Position numbers and translations under genes: made by a program. A DNA stretch of 33,199 nt, taken from positions 1 through 33,199 of the forward strand of contig JARLJU010000172.1 in NCBI GenBank assembly GCA_031291055.1, given 5' to 3'. This document shows positions 1 to 8,205 of this stretch, piece after piece. The stretch comes from Rudaea sp. (GTDB lineage: Bacteria > Pseudomonadota > Gammaproteobacteria > Xanthomonadales > Rhodanobacteraceae). Numbering within the stretch: the first letter of the stretch is position 1; every line of letters starts with the position of its first letter. The notes under the pieces are model-generated. The model was not told the DNA's origin. It was given only the letters and a program-made list of their open reading frames with translations, and made no database searches.

Positions 1-1278
1 CGCAAGCTCAATGCCGAAGTCGATCCGGAACTGTCGCGCATCCTGGGCAAGATGATCGCCAAGGATCCGGCCGAACGTTATCAGAGCTGCCAGGAACTGG
101 AAGCGGACCTGGCCAAACATCCCCTCGTTGCCAAGGGTGGGGCCATTGCCCTGCAGACGCTACCGGTCGTGCTCGAACCGCTGCGGCGAACGGGTATAAA
201 TATGCCGATTGCAGCAATGTCCACAAATCCGGACAACGCGACCGCAACCACATCGGCTGCACGGACGGCAAGCGCAACCGCGATCGCTGCATCGCAGCCA
301 ATGCTCAAGCGTGCATCGCCACTGTCCACGGCCGGCCGCTCGAAGCGTTACTGGGCTGCCGGCGCCGCTCTTGGTCTGGCCGCGGCAGCGAGTGCATGGG
401 CATTCCGCGCCGACCTGCCGTTCGCGGTGCCATTGCTCGGCACGGCGGTCGCACCAGCACCTGCGATCGTTCCAGCCACTCCGAGCGTTTCGGCCACACG
501 CACGGGCGATGGCCTGACGAACGCCGGTGGCGCGACGACGGCCGCCGCCCCAACACGCAGTGTGAATCCAGACGATGCCCCCGCCGACGCTGCAGATCCG
601 GCCCTGCTTGATGCCATGTGGCTGGATGATGTTCCCGACTCGGCCCTGAGCGCCGATGCGTCTGACGCCGGCGCCGCATATCGGCCAGCCGCGTTTCCGG
701 TTCCGGGCTACGCTCCCGCGTACTACGGTCCGTATGCATACCCGTCTTCGCTGGTGCCGGTGGCGCCGACCGCCTACTTTGCCGCGGCACCGTGGCGCAT
801 TGGGTTCGGCTTTGGCATCGGCGTCGGCTACTGGGCTTCGCGAATCGTCGCCCCCACCTACGTCGGACCGGTGCTGCAGCCGGGCTTCGCCTGGTTGCAT
901 GCGTCGTCAATGGTGGCCATGCCCGTGACGGCAACGCCAACCGTAGCCTTCGCCGGCCGTCCGCTCCCGAGCGTTGCAGCCACATCGCTGCCGGTGCGTC
1001 AGTCGGTTGGCGCAGCGCCCGCGGCCACTTTCACGGCGCCTGCAAACTTTGTGCACAATGCACCAAATGCCGCATCGCAACCGCTGGCGTTGAATGCGAA
1101 CGCGCAGCCGCTGCATCCGCGGCTGGCCGCCAGTCTGGCCAGGGCCAACGAGCGGCTGGCCAACCAGGCGCGCCTCGCGGCGGCAACACCGCGCGTGGTG
1201 CACCCGGTGGCGGTACACACGACAGTCGTGCGTCAGAAAGCACCGCCACGACCACGTCCGAAAGGCGAGCGGCACTAG
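1..1278 (+). CDS. Ser/Thr protein kinase, C-terminal part (5' end outside window)
   Basis: The frame is open from base 1 and stops at 1276-1278, leaving 425 visible residues. The first ~40 residues look like the last helix of a Hanks-type kinase domain (KDPAERYQSCQELEADL, the usual KDPxxRxxS/T pattern near the end of bacterial STKs). A cytosolic linker follows, then a single hydrophobic segment at about visible residues 117-137. The rest is an Ala/Pro-rich outer domain with a Tyr/Gly-rich stretch (visible residues ~220-290) and a basic C-terminus. This fits a membrane receptor-like kinase with the kinase domain inside and a sensor region outside. The catalytic core lies upstream of the window, so activity cannot be judged. 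The outer domain matches no family I recognise. The next gene starts 182 bp downstream and its relation to the kinase is unclear. Confidence 0.8.
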   Translation, partial: RKLNAEVDPELSRILGKMIAKDPAERYQSCQELEADLAKHPLVAKGGAIALQTLPVVLEPLRRTGINMPIAAMSTNPDNATATTSAARTASATAIAASQPMLKRASPLSTAGRSKRYWAAGAALGLAAAASAWAFRADLPFAVPLLGTAVAPAPAIVPATPSVSATRTGDGLTNAGGATTAAAPTRSVNPDDAPADAADPALLDAMWLDDVPDSALSADASDAGAAYRPAAFPVPGYAPAYYGPYAYPSSLVPVAPTAYFAAAPWRIGFGFGIGVGYWASRIVAPTYVGPVLQPGFAWLHASSMVAMPVTATPTVAFAGRPLPSVAATSLPVRQSVGAAPAATFTAPANFVHNAPNAASQPLALNANAQPLHPRLAASLARANERLANQARLAAATPRVVHPVAVHTTVVRQKAPPRPRPKGERH

Positions 1279-1303
1279 CCCGGACGCTGTTTCGATGGTG
1301 CGT

Positions 1304-1335
1304 CCGCTTTGCCGGGCCAGCCGGCCGCAAAGCGG
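1304..1335. repeat. Inverted repeat after the kinase gene
   Basis: CCGCTTTGC at 1304-1312 pairs perfectly with GCAAAGCGG at 1327-1335 around a 14-base GC-rich loop. It starts 25 bp after the kinase stop codon. No T-run follows on either strand, so it is not a classical Rho-independent terminator. It could still be a 3'-end hairpin. Pairing is seen directly; function is inference. Confidence 0.45.
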
Positions 1336-1460
1336 CTTCCCGCGGACCCGCAATCGGCGGATACTCAAGCCTGCGCCGTCCGTTTCCGGGGATAACCGAT
1401 GCCGTTTCGACTCGATCGATCCAGGCTTGCAGTGCAGCGCTCGTACCCATCGGTGCACGC

Positions 1461-2762
1461 GTGAACGCCAGCCGGTCGAGAGCACTGGGCTTGTGGAGCG
1501 CTACTGCACTCGTGGTCGGCAACATGATCGGTTCCGGCGTGTTTCTGCTGCCGGCGTCGCTGGCGCCGTTCGGCGCTGCCAGCCTGCTCGGCTGGGGACT
1601 GAGCGTGATCGGCGCACTGCTGCTCGCACTCGTGTTTGCCGACCTCGGTCGCCGCTATCCCGTCTGTGGCGGGCCTTACGCTTACGCGCGACTCGCGTTT
1701 GGCGATTTCGTCGGCTTCATGATGGCCTGGAGCTACTGGATATCGGTCTGGTGCGGGGTCGCGGCCATTGCCATCGCCTTCGCCGGCAGCATGACCGCCC
1801 TGCTGCCCGCAATCCTGACGACACCTGCGCGATCGGCCGCATGCGCCCTGATTGTGCTGTGGCTGTGCACGGCCAGCAATCTGGCCGGAGTGCGAACGGC
1901 CGGAATCGCGCAACTGGTGACCACTGTCCTCAAACTGTTGCCCTTGCTCGCGATCATCGTTATCGGCGCGGGAAGCATGGAAATGCATAACTTCCAACCA
2001 TTCAATCCCAGCGGCCTGGGCACACTCGATGTCGCCACGACAACCGCGGCACTCACATTGTTTGCTCTGCTGGGTTTTGAATGCGCAACGATTCCCGCCG
2101 AACACGTCGCCGATGCCGAACGCACGATTCCGCGCGCGACCCTGATCGGCGTCGCTGTCGCGGCGGTCGTCTCCGTCGCTGCCTGCACCGTGGTGCAGGG
2201 CCTGGTCCCGGTGGACATGCTCAAGGATTCATCGGCGCCGTTTGCCGACGCCGCGCGCCGACTGTGGGGCAACGGCGGTGCGACCCTGGTGGCTGCGGGG
2301 ATGGCCGTGTCGTGCCTAGGGGCGCTCAATGGCTGGATTCTCGTCCAGGGCCAGATTCCGTTCGCGGCCGCGCGCGATGGCCTGTTTCCGGCACAATTCG
2401 CGAAAGTCGATGAGCGCGGCACGCCGCAAACCGGCCTGGTGATCGGCAGCATCCTTGCGACTGTTCTGGTCGGCGCCAATTTCAATGGCTCGCTGGTCAG
2501 CGTGTTCACGGCCTCGATTCTGCTTGCAACGGCCGCGTCGCTATTGCCGTATCTGTTCAGCGCGGCGGCTCTGTGGCGCCTGGAGAAGCATGCATCCCAC
2601 GGGGCCTGGCGCAAACCCGTCGCGCTGCTCGCCTTGATCTTCAGCGGCTGGGCTCTGGTCGGCACCGGCGGCGAAGCGCTGATCTGGGGTGCGGGCCTGC
2701 TGCTTGCCGGATTGCCGGTGTATGCACTGATGCGTTATCGCAAGCCCGCGCCAGCGCAGTGA
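1461..2762 (+). CDS. APC-family amino acid permease/antiporter (AdiC/PotE-like)
   Basis: This 433-residue inner-membrane protein has about twelve hydrophobic segments. The N-terminal motif GNMIGSGVFLLPASLAPFG matches the substrate-binding first helix of the basic amino acid/polyamine antiporter branch (AdiC, PotE, CadB), and the length is normal for it. GGPYAYARLAFGDFVGF follows the second helix as in AdiC. The GTG at 1461 is the most suitable start because the next in-frame ATG falls inside helix 1. No clear ribosome-binding site precedes it. The stop overlaps the start of the DJ-1/PfpI gene by 4 bp (GTGA), so the two are probably translationally coupled. The substrate cannot be told from sequence: no decarboxylase gene, the usual partner of AdiC/PotE, is next to it. 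Confidence 0.85.
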   Translation: MNASRSRALGLWSATALVVGNMIGSGVFLLPASLAPFGAASLLGWGLSVIGALLLALVFADLGRRYPVCGGPYAYARLAFGDFVGFMMAWSYWISVWCGVAAIAIAFAGSMTALLPAILTTPARSAACALIVLWLCTASNLAGVRTAGIAQLVTTVLKLLPLLAIIVIGAGSMEMHNFQPFNPSGLGTLDVATTTAALTLFALLGFECATIPAEHVADAERTIPRATLIGVAVAAVVSVAACTVVQGLVPVDMLKDSSAPFADAARRLWGNGGATLVAAGMAVSCLGALNGWILVQGQIPFAAARDGLFPAQFAKVDERGTPQTGLVIGSILATVLVGANFNGSLVSVFTASILLATAASLLPYLFSAAALWRLEKHASHGAWRKPVALLALIFSGWALVGTGGEALIWGAGLLLAGLPVYALMRYRKPAPAQ

Positions 2763-3628
2763 GGGTGCTGATCCCACTGCCGCGATGCGACTTCGACCCG
2801 ACCGAAGCCGCGGTGAGCTGGCAGATCCTTGCGCAGGCCGGGCATGACGTGGTCTTTGCCACTCCCGATGGAGCGGTCGCACACGCCGATCCAGTGATGC
2901 TGGACGGCATCGGCCTGGACTACTGGAGCCGGGTACCCGGCCTGAAGCGGCTAAAGCTTGTCGGCCTGGCGCTGCGCGCCGATCGCCACGGTCGCGCCGC
3001 CTATTCCGCACTTTTACACAATGCAGCTTTTTTAGGACCACTGTCCCACGCGCAGCTTCGCGGCGAGGACTTCGATGCCCTGCTGCTGCCCGGCGGACAC
3101 GCGCAAGGCATGCGCGAGTACCTGGAAAGCGCGATGCTGCAGCAGGTCGTCGCGGGATTCTTCGACGCCGGAAAACCCGTGGCCGCGGTCTGCCACGGCG
3201 TCGTCCTCGCCGCCCGCAGCATTTCGCCGCGCAACGGAAAATCGGTCCTGTGCGGCAGGAAGACCACGGCGTTGACCTGGTCACTGGAACGCTCGGCCTG
3301 GCGCCTGTCGCGGTATGCCGGACGCTGGTGGGATCGCGATTACTACCGCACCTACCGCGAGCAGCCGGGTGAGCCGTGCGGTTACCGCAGCGTGCAGGCC
3401 GAGGTCACGCGCTGCCTGGCCAGACCCGAGGATTTTCTCGACGTTCCGGCGCAGGCTCCCTTTCACCTGCGCAAGGCCAGCGGCCTGTTCCGCGACACGC
3501 CGGACGACAGCCGGCCGGCCTTCATCGTGCGTGACGGCAATTATCTTTCCGCGCGCTGGCCCGGGGATGTGCATACGTTTGCGCAGATGTTCTCGACGAT
3601 GCTCGCGGAGCACGCAAAGAACCGCTAG
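2759..3628 (+). CDS. DJ-1/PfpI family (type 1 glutamine amidotransferase-like) protein
   Basis: This 289-residue protein begins MRVLIPLPRCDFDPTEAAV, a Rossmann-like start typical of DJ-1/PfpI proteins that act on intracellular small molecules or glycated products. The nucleophile elbow is PVAAVCHGV with Cys at about residue 145, preceded by DALLLPGGHAQGMREYL, the family's PGG loop. The C-terminal ~90 residues exceed a minimal DJ-1 fold and include an aromatic- and Arg-rich segment (SRYAGRWWDRDYYRTY). The GTG start at 2759 overlaps the permease stop, which fixes the start by coupling. A patch at 3002-3036 uses rare codons (two TTA) and is AT-rich compared with the rest. The substrate is unknown. 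Confidence 0.85.
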   Translation: MRVLIPLPRCDFDPTEAAVSWQILAQAGHDVVFATPDGAVAHADPVMLDGIGLDYWSRVPGLKRLKLVGLALRADRHGRAAYSALLHNAAFLGPLSHAQLRGEDFDALLLPGGHAQGMREYLESAMLQQVVAGFFDAGKPVAAVCHGVVLAARSISPRNGKSVLCGRKTTALTWSLERSAWRLSRYAGRWWDRDYYRTYREQPGEPCGYRSVQAEVTRCLARPEDFLDVPAQAPFHLRKASGLFRDTPDDSRPAFIVRDGNYLSARWPGDVHTFAQMFSTMLAEHAKNR

Positions 3629-3659
3629 ATGCAGGGGCGCCGATGCGGGGCAGCGGGTG

Positions 3660-3706
3660 CGACCCACGTCGGGTCGTCGTGCGCTGCAAATCCGCGCACG
3701 ACGACC
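3660..3706. repeat. Strong hairpin with an alternative overlapping stem
   Basis: GGTCGTCGTGCGC at 3672-3684 pairs perfectly over 13 bp with GCGCACGACGACC at 3694-3706 around a 9-base loop. A second stem, CGACCC at 3660-3665 with GGGTCG at 3671-3676, shares the left arm, so the two structures exclude each other. The element lies between the stop of the DJ-1 gene (+) and the end of the decayed surface-protein gene (-). No T-run flanks it. A two-way terminator without a U-tract or a REP-type element are both possible. Confidence 0.55.
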
Positions 3707-3720
3707 GGCAAACGCACGGA

Positions 3721-4475
3721 TTATCTGCGCTGCTCGCGCACGTGCCGCGACAGCGGACCCACCGCCGCAGCGAGCAGCAGCAAGGCGCAAAGCAACAGTC
3801 CAAAGCCATTCAATGCCGGCGTCGGAGCAACTACGGGCAGCGCCCGTATCGTCAGGGTGAATCCTGCATCGCGTCCGGACTGACGTCGTTTGCAACCGTG
3901 ATCGTCAACGCGAACACGCCTGCCGTTGTCGCAGTGCCGGCAAAGGTGCCGGTGCCGTCGCCGTTGTCGGTAAAGGTGACCCCGGACGGCAAGGTGCCGG
4001 AAACGGATAGCGCGGGCAACGCCGGCGCAGCGGTGGCGGAAACCGTGAAATTCACGCTCGCGCCGGCCAGATAGGTCGCGCTCGATGCACTCGTGATCAC
4101 CGGCGCCGCCGTGCCGACCGGGTTGCCGGCCATGTACGTCCTGAACGGACCGCCGTTGTAGCACTCAGCCGCCGAGCCTGAGGCAAGGTTGATCGCCAGC
4201 GTGCCGCCCGCATCGCTCAATGCGGCCACCGCCGGCATCCGGATCTGGCGTGCCGATACATCCAAGCCGAAGTTGGCGCCGACGATCGTCGGGGCATTGC
4301 TTAAGTAAGAAGCCGAAGAAGTCGTGGTGTCGTACGTCACTGGTGGAAACGTGACTGTAAAGTCGCGCACCCGCCAACCGAATTTCGGAGCAGCATACTC
4401 ACAGCCCCCAGGATTGTAGTTATCGGGCCGGCAGCCGTTGCGGCAAGCCGGCTCTTCATTATTGCGATGTCGCGA
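3721..4475 (-). pseudogene. Decayed Ig-like-domain surface protein with IPTL-CTERM-like tail
   Basis: Two minus-strand frames make one protein-like sequence. The frame read from 4475 down to about 3860 contains an Ig-like repeat of the He_PIG type (PVITSASSATYLAGASVNFT, then LPSGVTFTDNGDGTGTFAGT). It breaks at VANDVSPDAMQDSP and a stop near 3852. The next frame carries on with FTLTIRALPVVAPTPALNGFG, a hydrophobic helix and a basic end (HVREQRR), stopping at 3721. This tail resembles IPTL-CTERM sorting signals. One missing base near 3858-3866 explains the break. Upstream, the frame stays open with protein-like Cys-rich sequence to a stop at 4476-4478, but has no signal peptide and no good start. 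So both the N-terminus and the reading frame appear lost. A sequencing error at the frameshift would not restore the missing signal peptide. Confidence 0.65.
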
Positions 4476-4635
4476 TCAATTCTAAAGCGATCCTTGTACA
4501 ATGGAGAAGTCTGCCGCGATTGTCCTGCTGCCATCTTCGGCGCCCGTCTGCAGTCACTGGATGACTGACAACCGTCACTACCGCAAGCCGGGATACTGCG
4601 TCAGCATAGCCGCCATTCTCCCCCGGTACATCGCC

Positions 4636-6078
4636 ATGTCCTCAATGCAACGCCCGAGCCACGCGCTCACCGAAGGCGCGATAGGCAAGACCCTTGCGCT
4701 GTTCTCGCTGCCGATTCTTGCCGGCAACGTACTGCAGTCGCTCAACGGTTCGGTCAATGCGATCTGGGTCGGTCACGGTCTGGGCGAAGCCGCGCTCGCG
4801 GCAACATCGAACGCGAACACGATCCTGTTCTTCCTGATCGGCACGATGTTCGGCGTCGGTATGGCGGCGAACATTCTCGTCGGCCAAAGCATCGGTGCGA
4901 AGAATCTGGATCAAGCCAAGCGCACGGTCGGCACCAGCCTGACGTTTTTCCTCGTCATGTCGCTCCTGCTCGCCGTGCTCGGCTTCGTTTTTTCCGATCG
5001 GCTGATGGCATGGATGCACATGCCGGCGGATGCGCTGCCACTCGCTGTCGCCTATCTGCGCGTGATCTTTCTCGGCATCCCGTTCATGTATCTGCTGGCC
5101 TTCGTCAGCATGACTCTGCGCGGTGCCGGCGACGCACGCACGCCGTTCCTGTTCCTGCTGCTGTGCGTCGTCCTAGACATCACGCTCAATCCGCTTTTTA
5201 TCTTCGGACTCGGCCCGGTACCACGCATGGGCATCGCCGGCTCGGCGGTGGCAACATTGATCGCGCAGATCATCACCCTGGCAGCGCTGATTGCGTACCT
5301 GTATCACAGCAAGCACTTCCTGCGCCTGCAGCGCGGCGAGGCGCATTACCTGCGCATCGATCCCGTGATCCTGCGCTCGCTGTTCACCAAGGGCATCCCG
5401 ATGGGCCTGCAGATGATCGTGATGTCACTGTCGATGATCGCCATGATCTCCCTGGTCAACAGCTTCGGAGCCCACACGACGGCGGCCTACGGCGCCTGTT
5501 TCCAGTTGTGGAACTATATACAAATGCCCGGTTTCGCCGTCGGCATGGCGGTATCGTCGATGGCGGCGCAGAACGTCGGCGCCGGCAAATGGGATCGCGT
5601 GCATCGCGTCGCGATGACCGGCGTCGCCTTCAACTTCCTGCTGACCGGCGTGCTGGTGCTCACCATCTATCTGTTCAACCGCGGCGCGCTCGGCCTGTTC
5701 CTGCCTACCGACAGCGACGCCATCGTGATCGCCCAGCACATCAATGCAATCGTGGTCTGGTCGTTCATGTTCTTCGGCGTCTCTTTCGTGCTCGCCGGCG
5801 TCGTGCGCTCGACCGGTGCGGTGATCCCGCCATTGATCATCCTGTTCGTCGCGTTGTGGCTGGTGCGCATTCCATTTGCCTACGCCCTGGTCAGCCGGTG
5901 GCAGGCCGATGCGATCTGGTGGAGTTTCCCGCTCGGTTCGCTGGTGTCGATGTCGCTGTCGATCGCGTACTACCGCTACGGCAACTGGCGCAGCGCGCAC
6001 ATGCTGGCCACCGCTGCGCCGCCGCCGGTTCCGATTCCGGCCGCGGCTGCCCCGGTTGCCGACGCGGAGGCCGGCTGA
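4636..6078 (+). CDS. MATE family multidrug/Na+ (or H+) antiporter
   Basis: This 480-residue inner-membrane protein has about twelve hydrophobic helices in two related halves. It begins TEGAIGKTLALFSLPILAGN and continues with NVLQSLNGSVNAIWVGHGLG, the pattern of the first two helices of NorM/DinF-type MATE exporters. MATE proteins expel cationic drugs and metabolites using a Na+ or H+ gradient. The frame is open from 4501, but the sequence before the ATG at 4636 (MSSMQRPSHALTEG) is not MATE-like, so I start there; 4645 is also possible. It stands alone between a decayed gene and a two-component system 104 bp downstream, which could regulate it or be unrelated. An AT-rich patch with a rare ATA codon lies at 5515-5526. 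Confidence 0.9.
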   Translation: MSSMQRPSHALTEGAIGKTLALFSLPILAGNVLQSLNGSVNAIWVGHGLGEAALAATSNANTILFFLIGTMFGVGMAANILVGQSIGAKNLDQAKRTVGTSLTFFLVMSLLLAVLGFVFSDRLMAWMHMPADALPLAVAYLRVIFLGIPFMYLLAFVSMTLRGAGDARTPFLFLLLCVVLDITLNPLFIFGLGPVPRMGIAGSAVATLIAQIITLAALIAYLYHSKHFLRLQRGEAHYLRIDPVILRSLFTKGIPMGLQMIVMSLSMIAMISLVNSFGAHTTAAYGACFQLWNYIQMPGFAVGMAVSSMAAQNVGAGKWDRVHRVAMTGVAFNFLLTGVLVLTIYLFNRGALGLFLPTDSDAIVIAQHINAIVVWSFMFFGVSFVLAGVVRSTGAVIPPLIILFVALWLVRIPFAYALVSRWQADAIWWSFPLGSLVSMSLSIAYYRYGNWRSAHMLATAAPPPVPIPAAAAPVADAEAG

Positions 6079-6182
6079 GCGGCGAATCCGTACACATCTT
6101 CAGATATATTTAAGGCGATCGGGCACAGGCTGTGCGGGCGCCGGTGCAGGTTGCCGGCCTTTTCAACTTCGTGACAAACGCC

Positions 6183-6863
6183 ATGCTGCGCATTCTCCTG
6201 ATCGAAGACCAGCGCGACATCGCCGCCAATATCTGGGATTACCTGGAACACCATGGCTTCGTGATGGACCATGCCGCGGACGGCGTCAATGGCCTGCGCA
6301 TGGCGATGGACGGCAGCTACGATGTGATCGTGCTGGATCTGGGCCTGCCGAAACTCGATGGGCTCGAACTGTGCCGCATGCTGCGCGACGCCCATCGCGA
6401 TACTCCGGTGCTGATGCTGACCGCACGCGACACCCTCGACGACAAACTCGCCGGCTTTGACCGCGGCGCGGATGACTACGTGGTCAAGCCTTTCGCGATG
6501 AAGGAACTGGAAGCGCGCATCCATGCCCTGTACCGGCGCGGGCGCCTGCAGCAGGGCGAAGTGCTGCGCGTGGCCGACCTCACGCTCGATCCGGTCAATC
6601 TCAGCGTGCAGCGAGGTGGACAGACATTGACCGTGACCCGTGCGGGTTTCGCGCTGCTGGAAGCTCTGATGCGCCGCATGCCGCATCTGGTCCGGCATGC
6701 GGAGCTGGCGCATGCGCTGTGGGGCGAAACCGGCGGCGACATCGCCACCCTGCACACGCACCTGTCGATGTTGCGTTCCATCATCGATCGTCCCTTCGAA
6801 GACAAGTTGCTGCATACCGTTCATGGCTTCGGCTATCGCATTGCAGAAGATCGCGATCAATGA
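6183..6863 (+). CDS. OmpR/PhoB-family response regulator
   Basis: This 226-residue DNA-binding regulator has an N-terminal receiver domain. The acidic pocket is E8/D9 (LRILLIEDQ), the phosphate acceptor is D52 (VIVLDLGLPKLDG), and T80 and K102 (DDYVVKPF) complete the switch set, so it should be phosphorylatable. Residues ~125-220 form a winged-helix domain ending in the usual HTVHGFGYRI. An upstream GTG at 6132 is in frame, but the receiver fold begins at the ATG at 6183, which is the likelier start. The partner kinase gene starts 70 bp downstream on the same strand, so the pair is probably co-transcribed. Its target genes are unknown. Confidence 0.92.
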   Translation: MLRILLIEDQRDIAANIWDYLEHHGFVMDHAADGVNGLRMAMDGSYDVIVLDLGLPKLDGLELCRMLRDAHRDTPVLMLTARDTLDDKLAGFDRGADDYVVKPFAMKELEARIHALYRRGRLQQGEVLRVADLTLDPVNLSVQRGGQTLTVTRAGFALLEALMRRMPHLVRHAELAHALWGETGGDIATLHTHLSMLRSIIDRPFEDKLLHTVHGFGYRIAEDRDQ

Positions 6864-6933
6864 GCTGCAAGACTGCACATCCTGTCTCGTGCCCATTTCG
6901 GCGGCACATGCCTGCGCCGGCACAAGCGGGCGT

Positions 6934-8196
6934 ATGCCGATGTTAGCCAGACTGAGCCTGCGCGCCCGCGTCGGGCTGACGTTCGCCGTGCTCGGCCTGG
7001 TCGTCAGCACCTGCGTTGCGCTGGTGGCGGTGCATTTTTCCGACTCCTACGTGCACCGCCTGATCGACGAGATGCTGCGCGTCGAGGGTGACTACCTGAG
7101 CGAGCGCTTTGCCGACGACGGCCGCACGCCGCATCCGCGCACGCGCCATTTCTATGTGTTCAACCAGAATGCGAGCGGCCGCGATGCGCCGCCGCCGGAG
7201 CTGGAGCCGCTGGACCCCGGCGTCCATGAGATCACCGATGCGCAGGGCGAGCGCCACATCGCTGTATACAATGTCAACAACGAGAAATTGTACGTCGTGC
7301 TCGACATCGGTCTGGAAAGCGTGCGCGAGCGCCGCCTGACGCGCGATCTTATTGCCCTGGTCGTTTTCGGCACCGTCTTGTCCGCCTGGTTGGGCTGGCT
7401 CTGGGCCGGGCGCGCGATCGCACCCGTGCGCCGCCTGGCGCAGCAGGTTGAAGTGCTGGAGCCGTCACAGCGCGGCGTCGCCAAGCTCGCGCCGGATTTC
7501 GCCGCGGACGAAGTAGGCGCGCTCGCGCAGGCGTTCGACCGCTACCAGGAGAAACTGTTCGAATACGTGCGCCGCGAGCGCGCATTTACTGCCGATGCGA
7601 GCCATGAGCTGCGCACACCGTTGGCGGTGATCCGCGGCGCGATCGAAGTGATGCTGGATAACGGCAATTGCAACAACGCGACCGAGCTTCGGCTCAAGCG
7701 CATGCAACGCGGCAGCGACGAGCTGCGCGACCTGCTCGACGCGCTGTTGCTGCTGGCGCGCAGCGATGAGCGCGATGGCGATGGCGTCACCGCGGATCTG
7801 GACGCGCTGGTCACGAACCTGCTCGGCGAACGCGCCGACGCTCTGCGCGAGAAGCATCTGGTCGTGGACCGCACCGGCCTGTCCGACATCGCCGTGCCGG
7901 CGCCGCAAAGCGTGCTCAAGGTCGTCATCGGCAACCTGTTGCGTGTGGTGACCCAGTTTGCCGATGGCGGCGTCTTGCGCGTGCAGTTGTCGGCGCAGTC
8001 GTTGCTTATCGCGCATGATCGTTCACCCACCGCTGCAACGGCGATTGCGCAGGTGAAGGCCGATGGCGGCCCGGATCGGGTACTCGGCCTGGGCATGATC
8101 CGGCGCGTCTGCCAACGCTGGGGCTGGAAGCTTGACGAAGGCTTCGGCGACAACGGCGAACGCGCGTTCGTGCTGCGCTTCGGCGCCGCTGTCTGA
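6934..8196 (+). CDS. Membrane sensor histidine kinase with degenerate ATP-binding domain
   Basis: This 420-residue protein is the partner of the upstream regulator. Helix 1 spans about residues 13-34 and helix 2 about 139-160, with a ~100-residue periplasmic sensor between them and a HAMP linker (APVRRLAQQVEVL) after. The dimerisation/phosphotransfer motif AFTADASHELRTPLAVI carries His224. The ATP-binding part is unusual. N334 of the N-box is present (GNLLRVVTQF), but the second Asn is V338. The DxGxG G1 box is absent, with AHDRSPTAATA in its place. A G2-like LGLGMIRRVCQRWGW remains. It may act mainly as a phosphatase or need another kinase. The ATG at 6934 is chosen because it directly precedes the first basic segment and helix; 6940 is an alternative. 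Confidence 0.85.
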   Translation: MPMLARLSLRARVGLTFAVLGLVVSTCVALVAVHFSDSYVHRLIDEMLRVEGDYLSERFADDGRTPHPRTRHFYVFNQNASGRDAPPPELEPLDPGVHEITDAQGERHIAVYNVNNEKLYVVLDIGLESVRERRLTRDLIALVVFGTVLSAWLGWLWAGRAIAPVRRLAQQVEVLEPSQRGVAKLAPDFAADEVGALAQAFDRYQEKLFEYVRRERAFTADASHELRTPLAVIRGAIEVMLDNGNCNNATELRLKRMQRGSDELRDLLDALLLLARSDERDGDGVTADLDALVTNLLGERADALREKHLVVDRTGLSDIAVPAPQSVLKVVIGNLLRVVTQFADGGVLRVQLSAQSLLIAHDRSPTAATAIAQVKADGGPDRVLGLGMIRRVCQRWGWKLDEGFGDNGERAFVLRFGAAV

Positions 8197-8205
8197 TCGG
8201 GACGG

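Noticed and set aside
792..1460. Extended N-terminus of the APC permease overlapping the kinase gene
   Set aside because: The extension is Arg/Ala/Gly-rich shadow sequence in another frame of the kinase gene; transporter similarity begins after the GTG at 1461.
4462..4502. TTGCGA and TACAAT as a promoter for the MATE gene
   Set aside because: The spacer is about 29 bases, too long for sigma-70, and no better -35 lies at normal distance.
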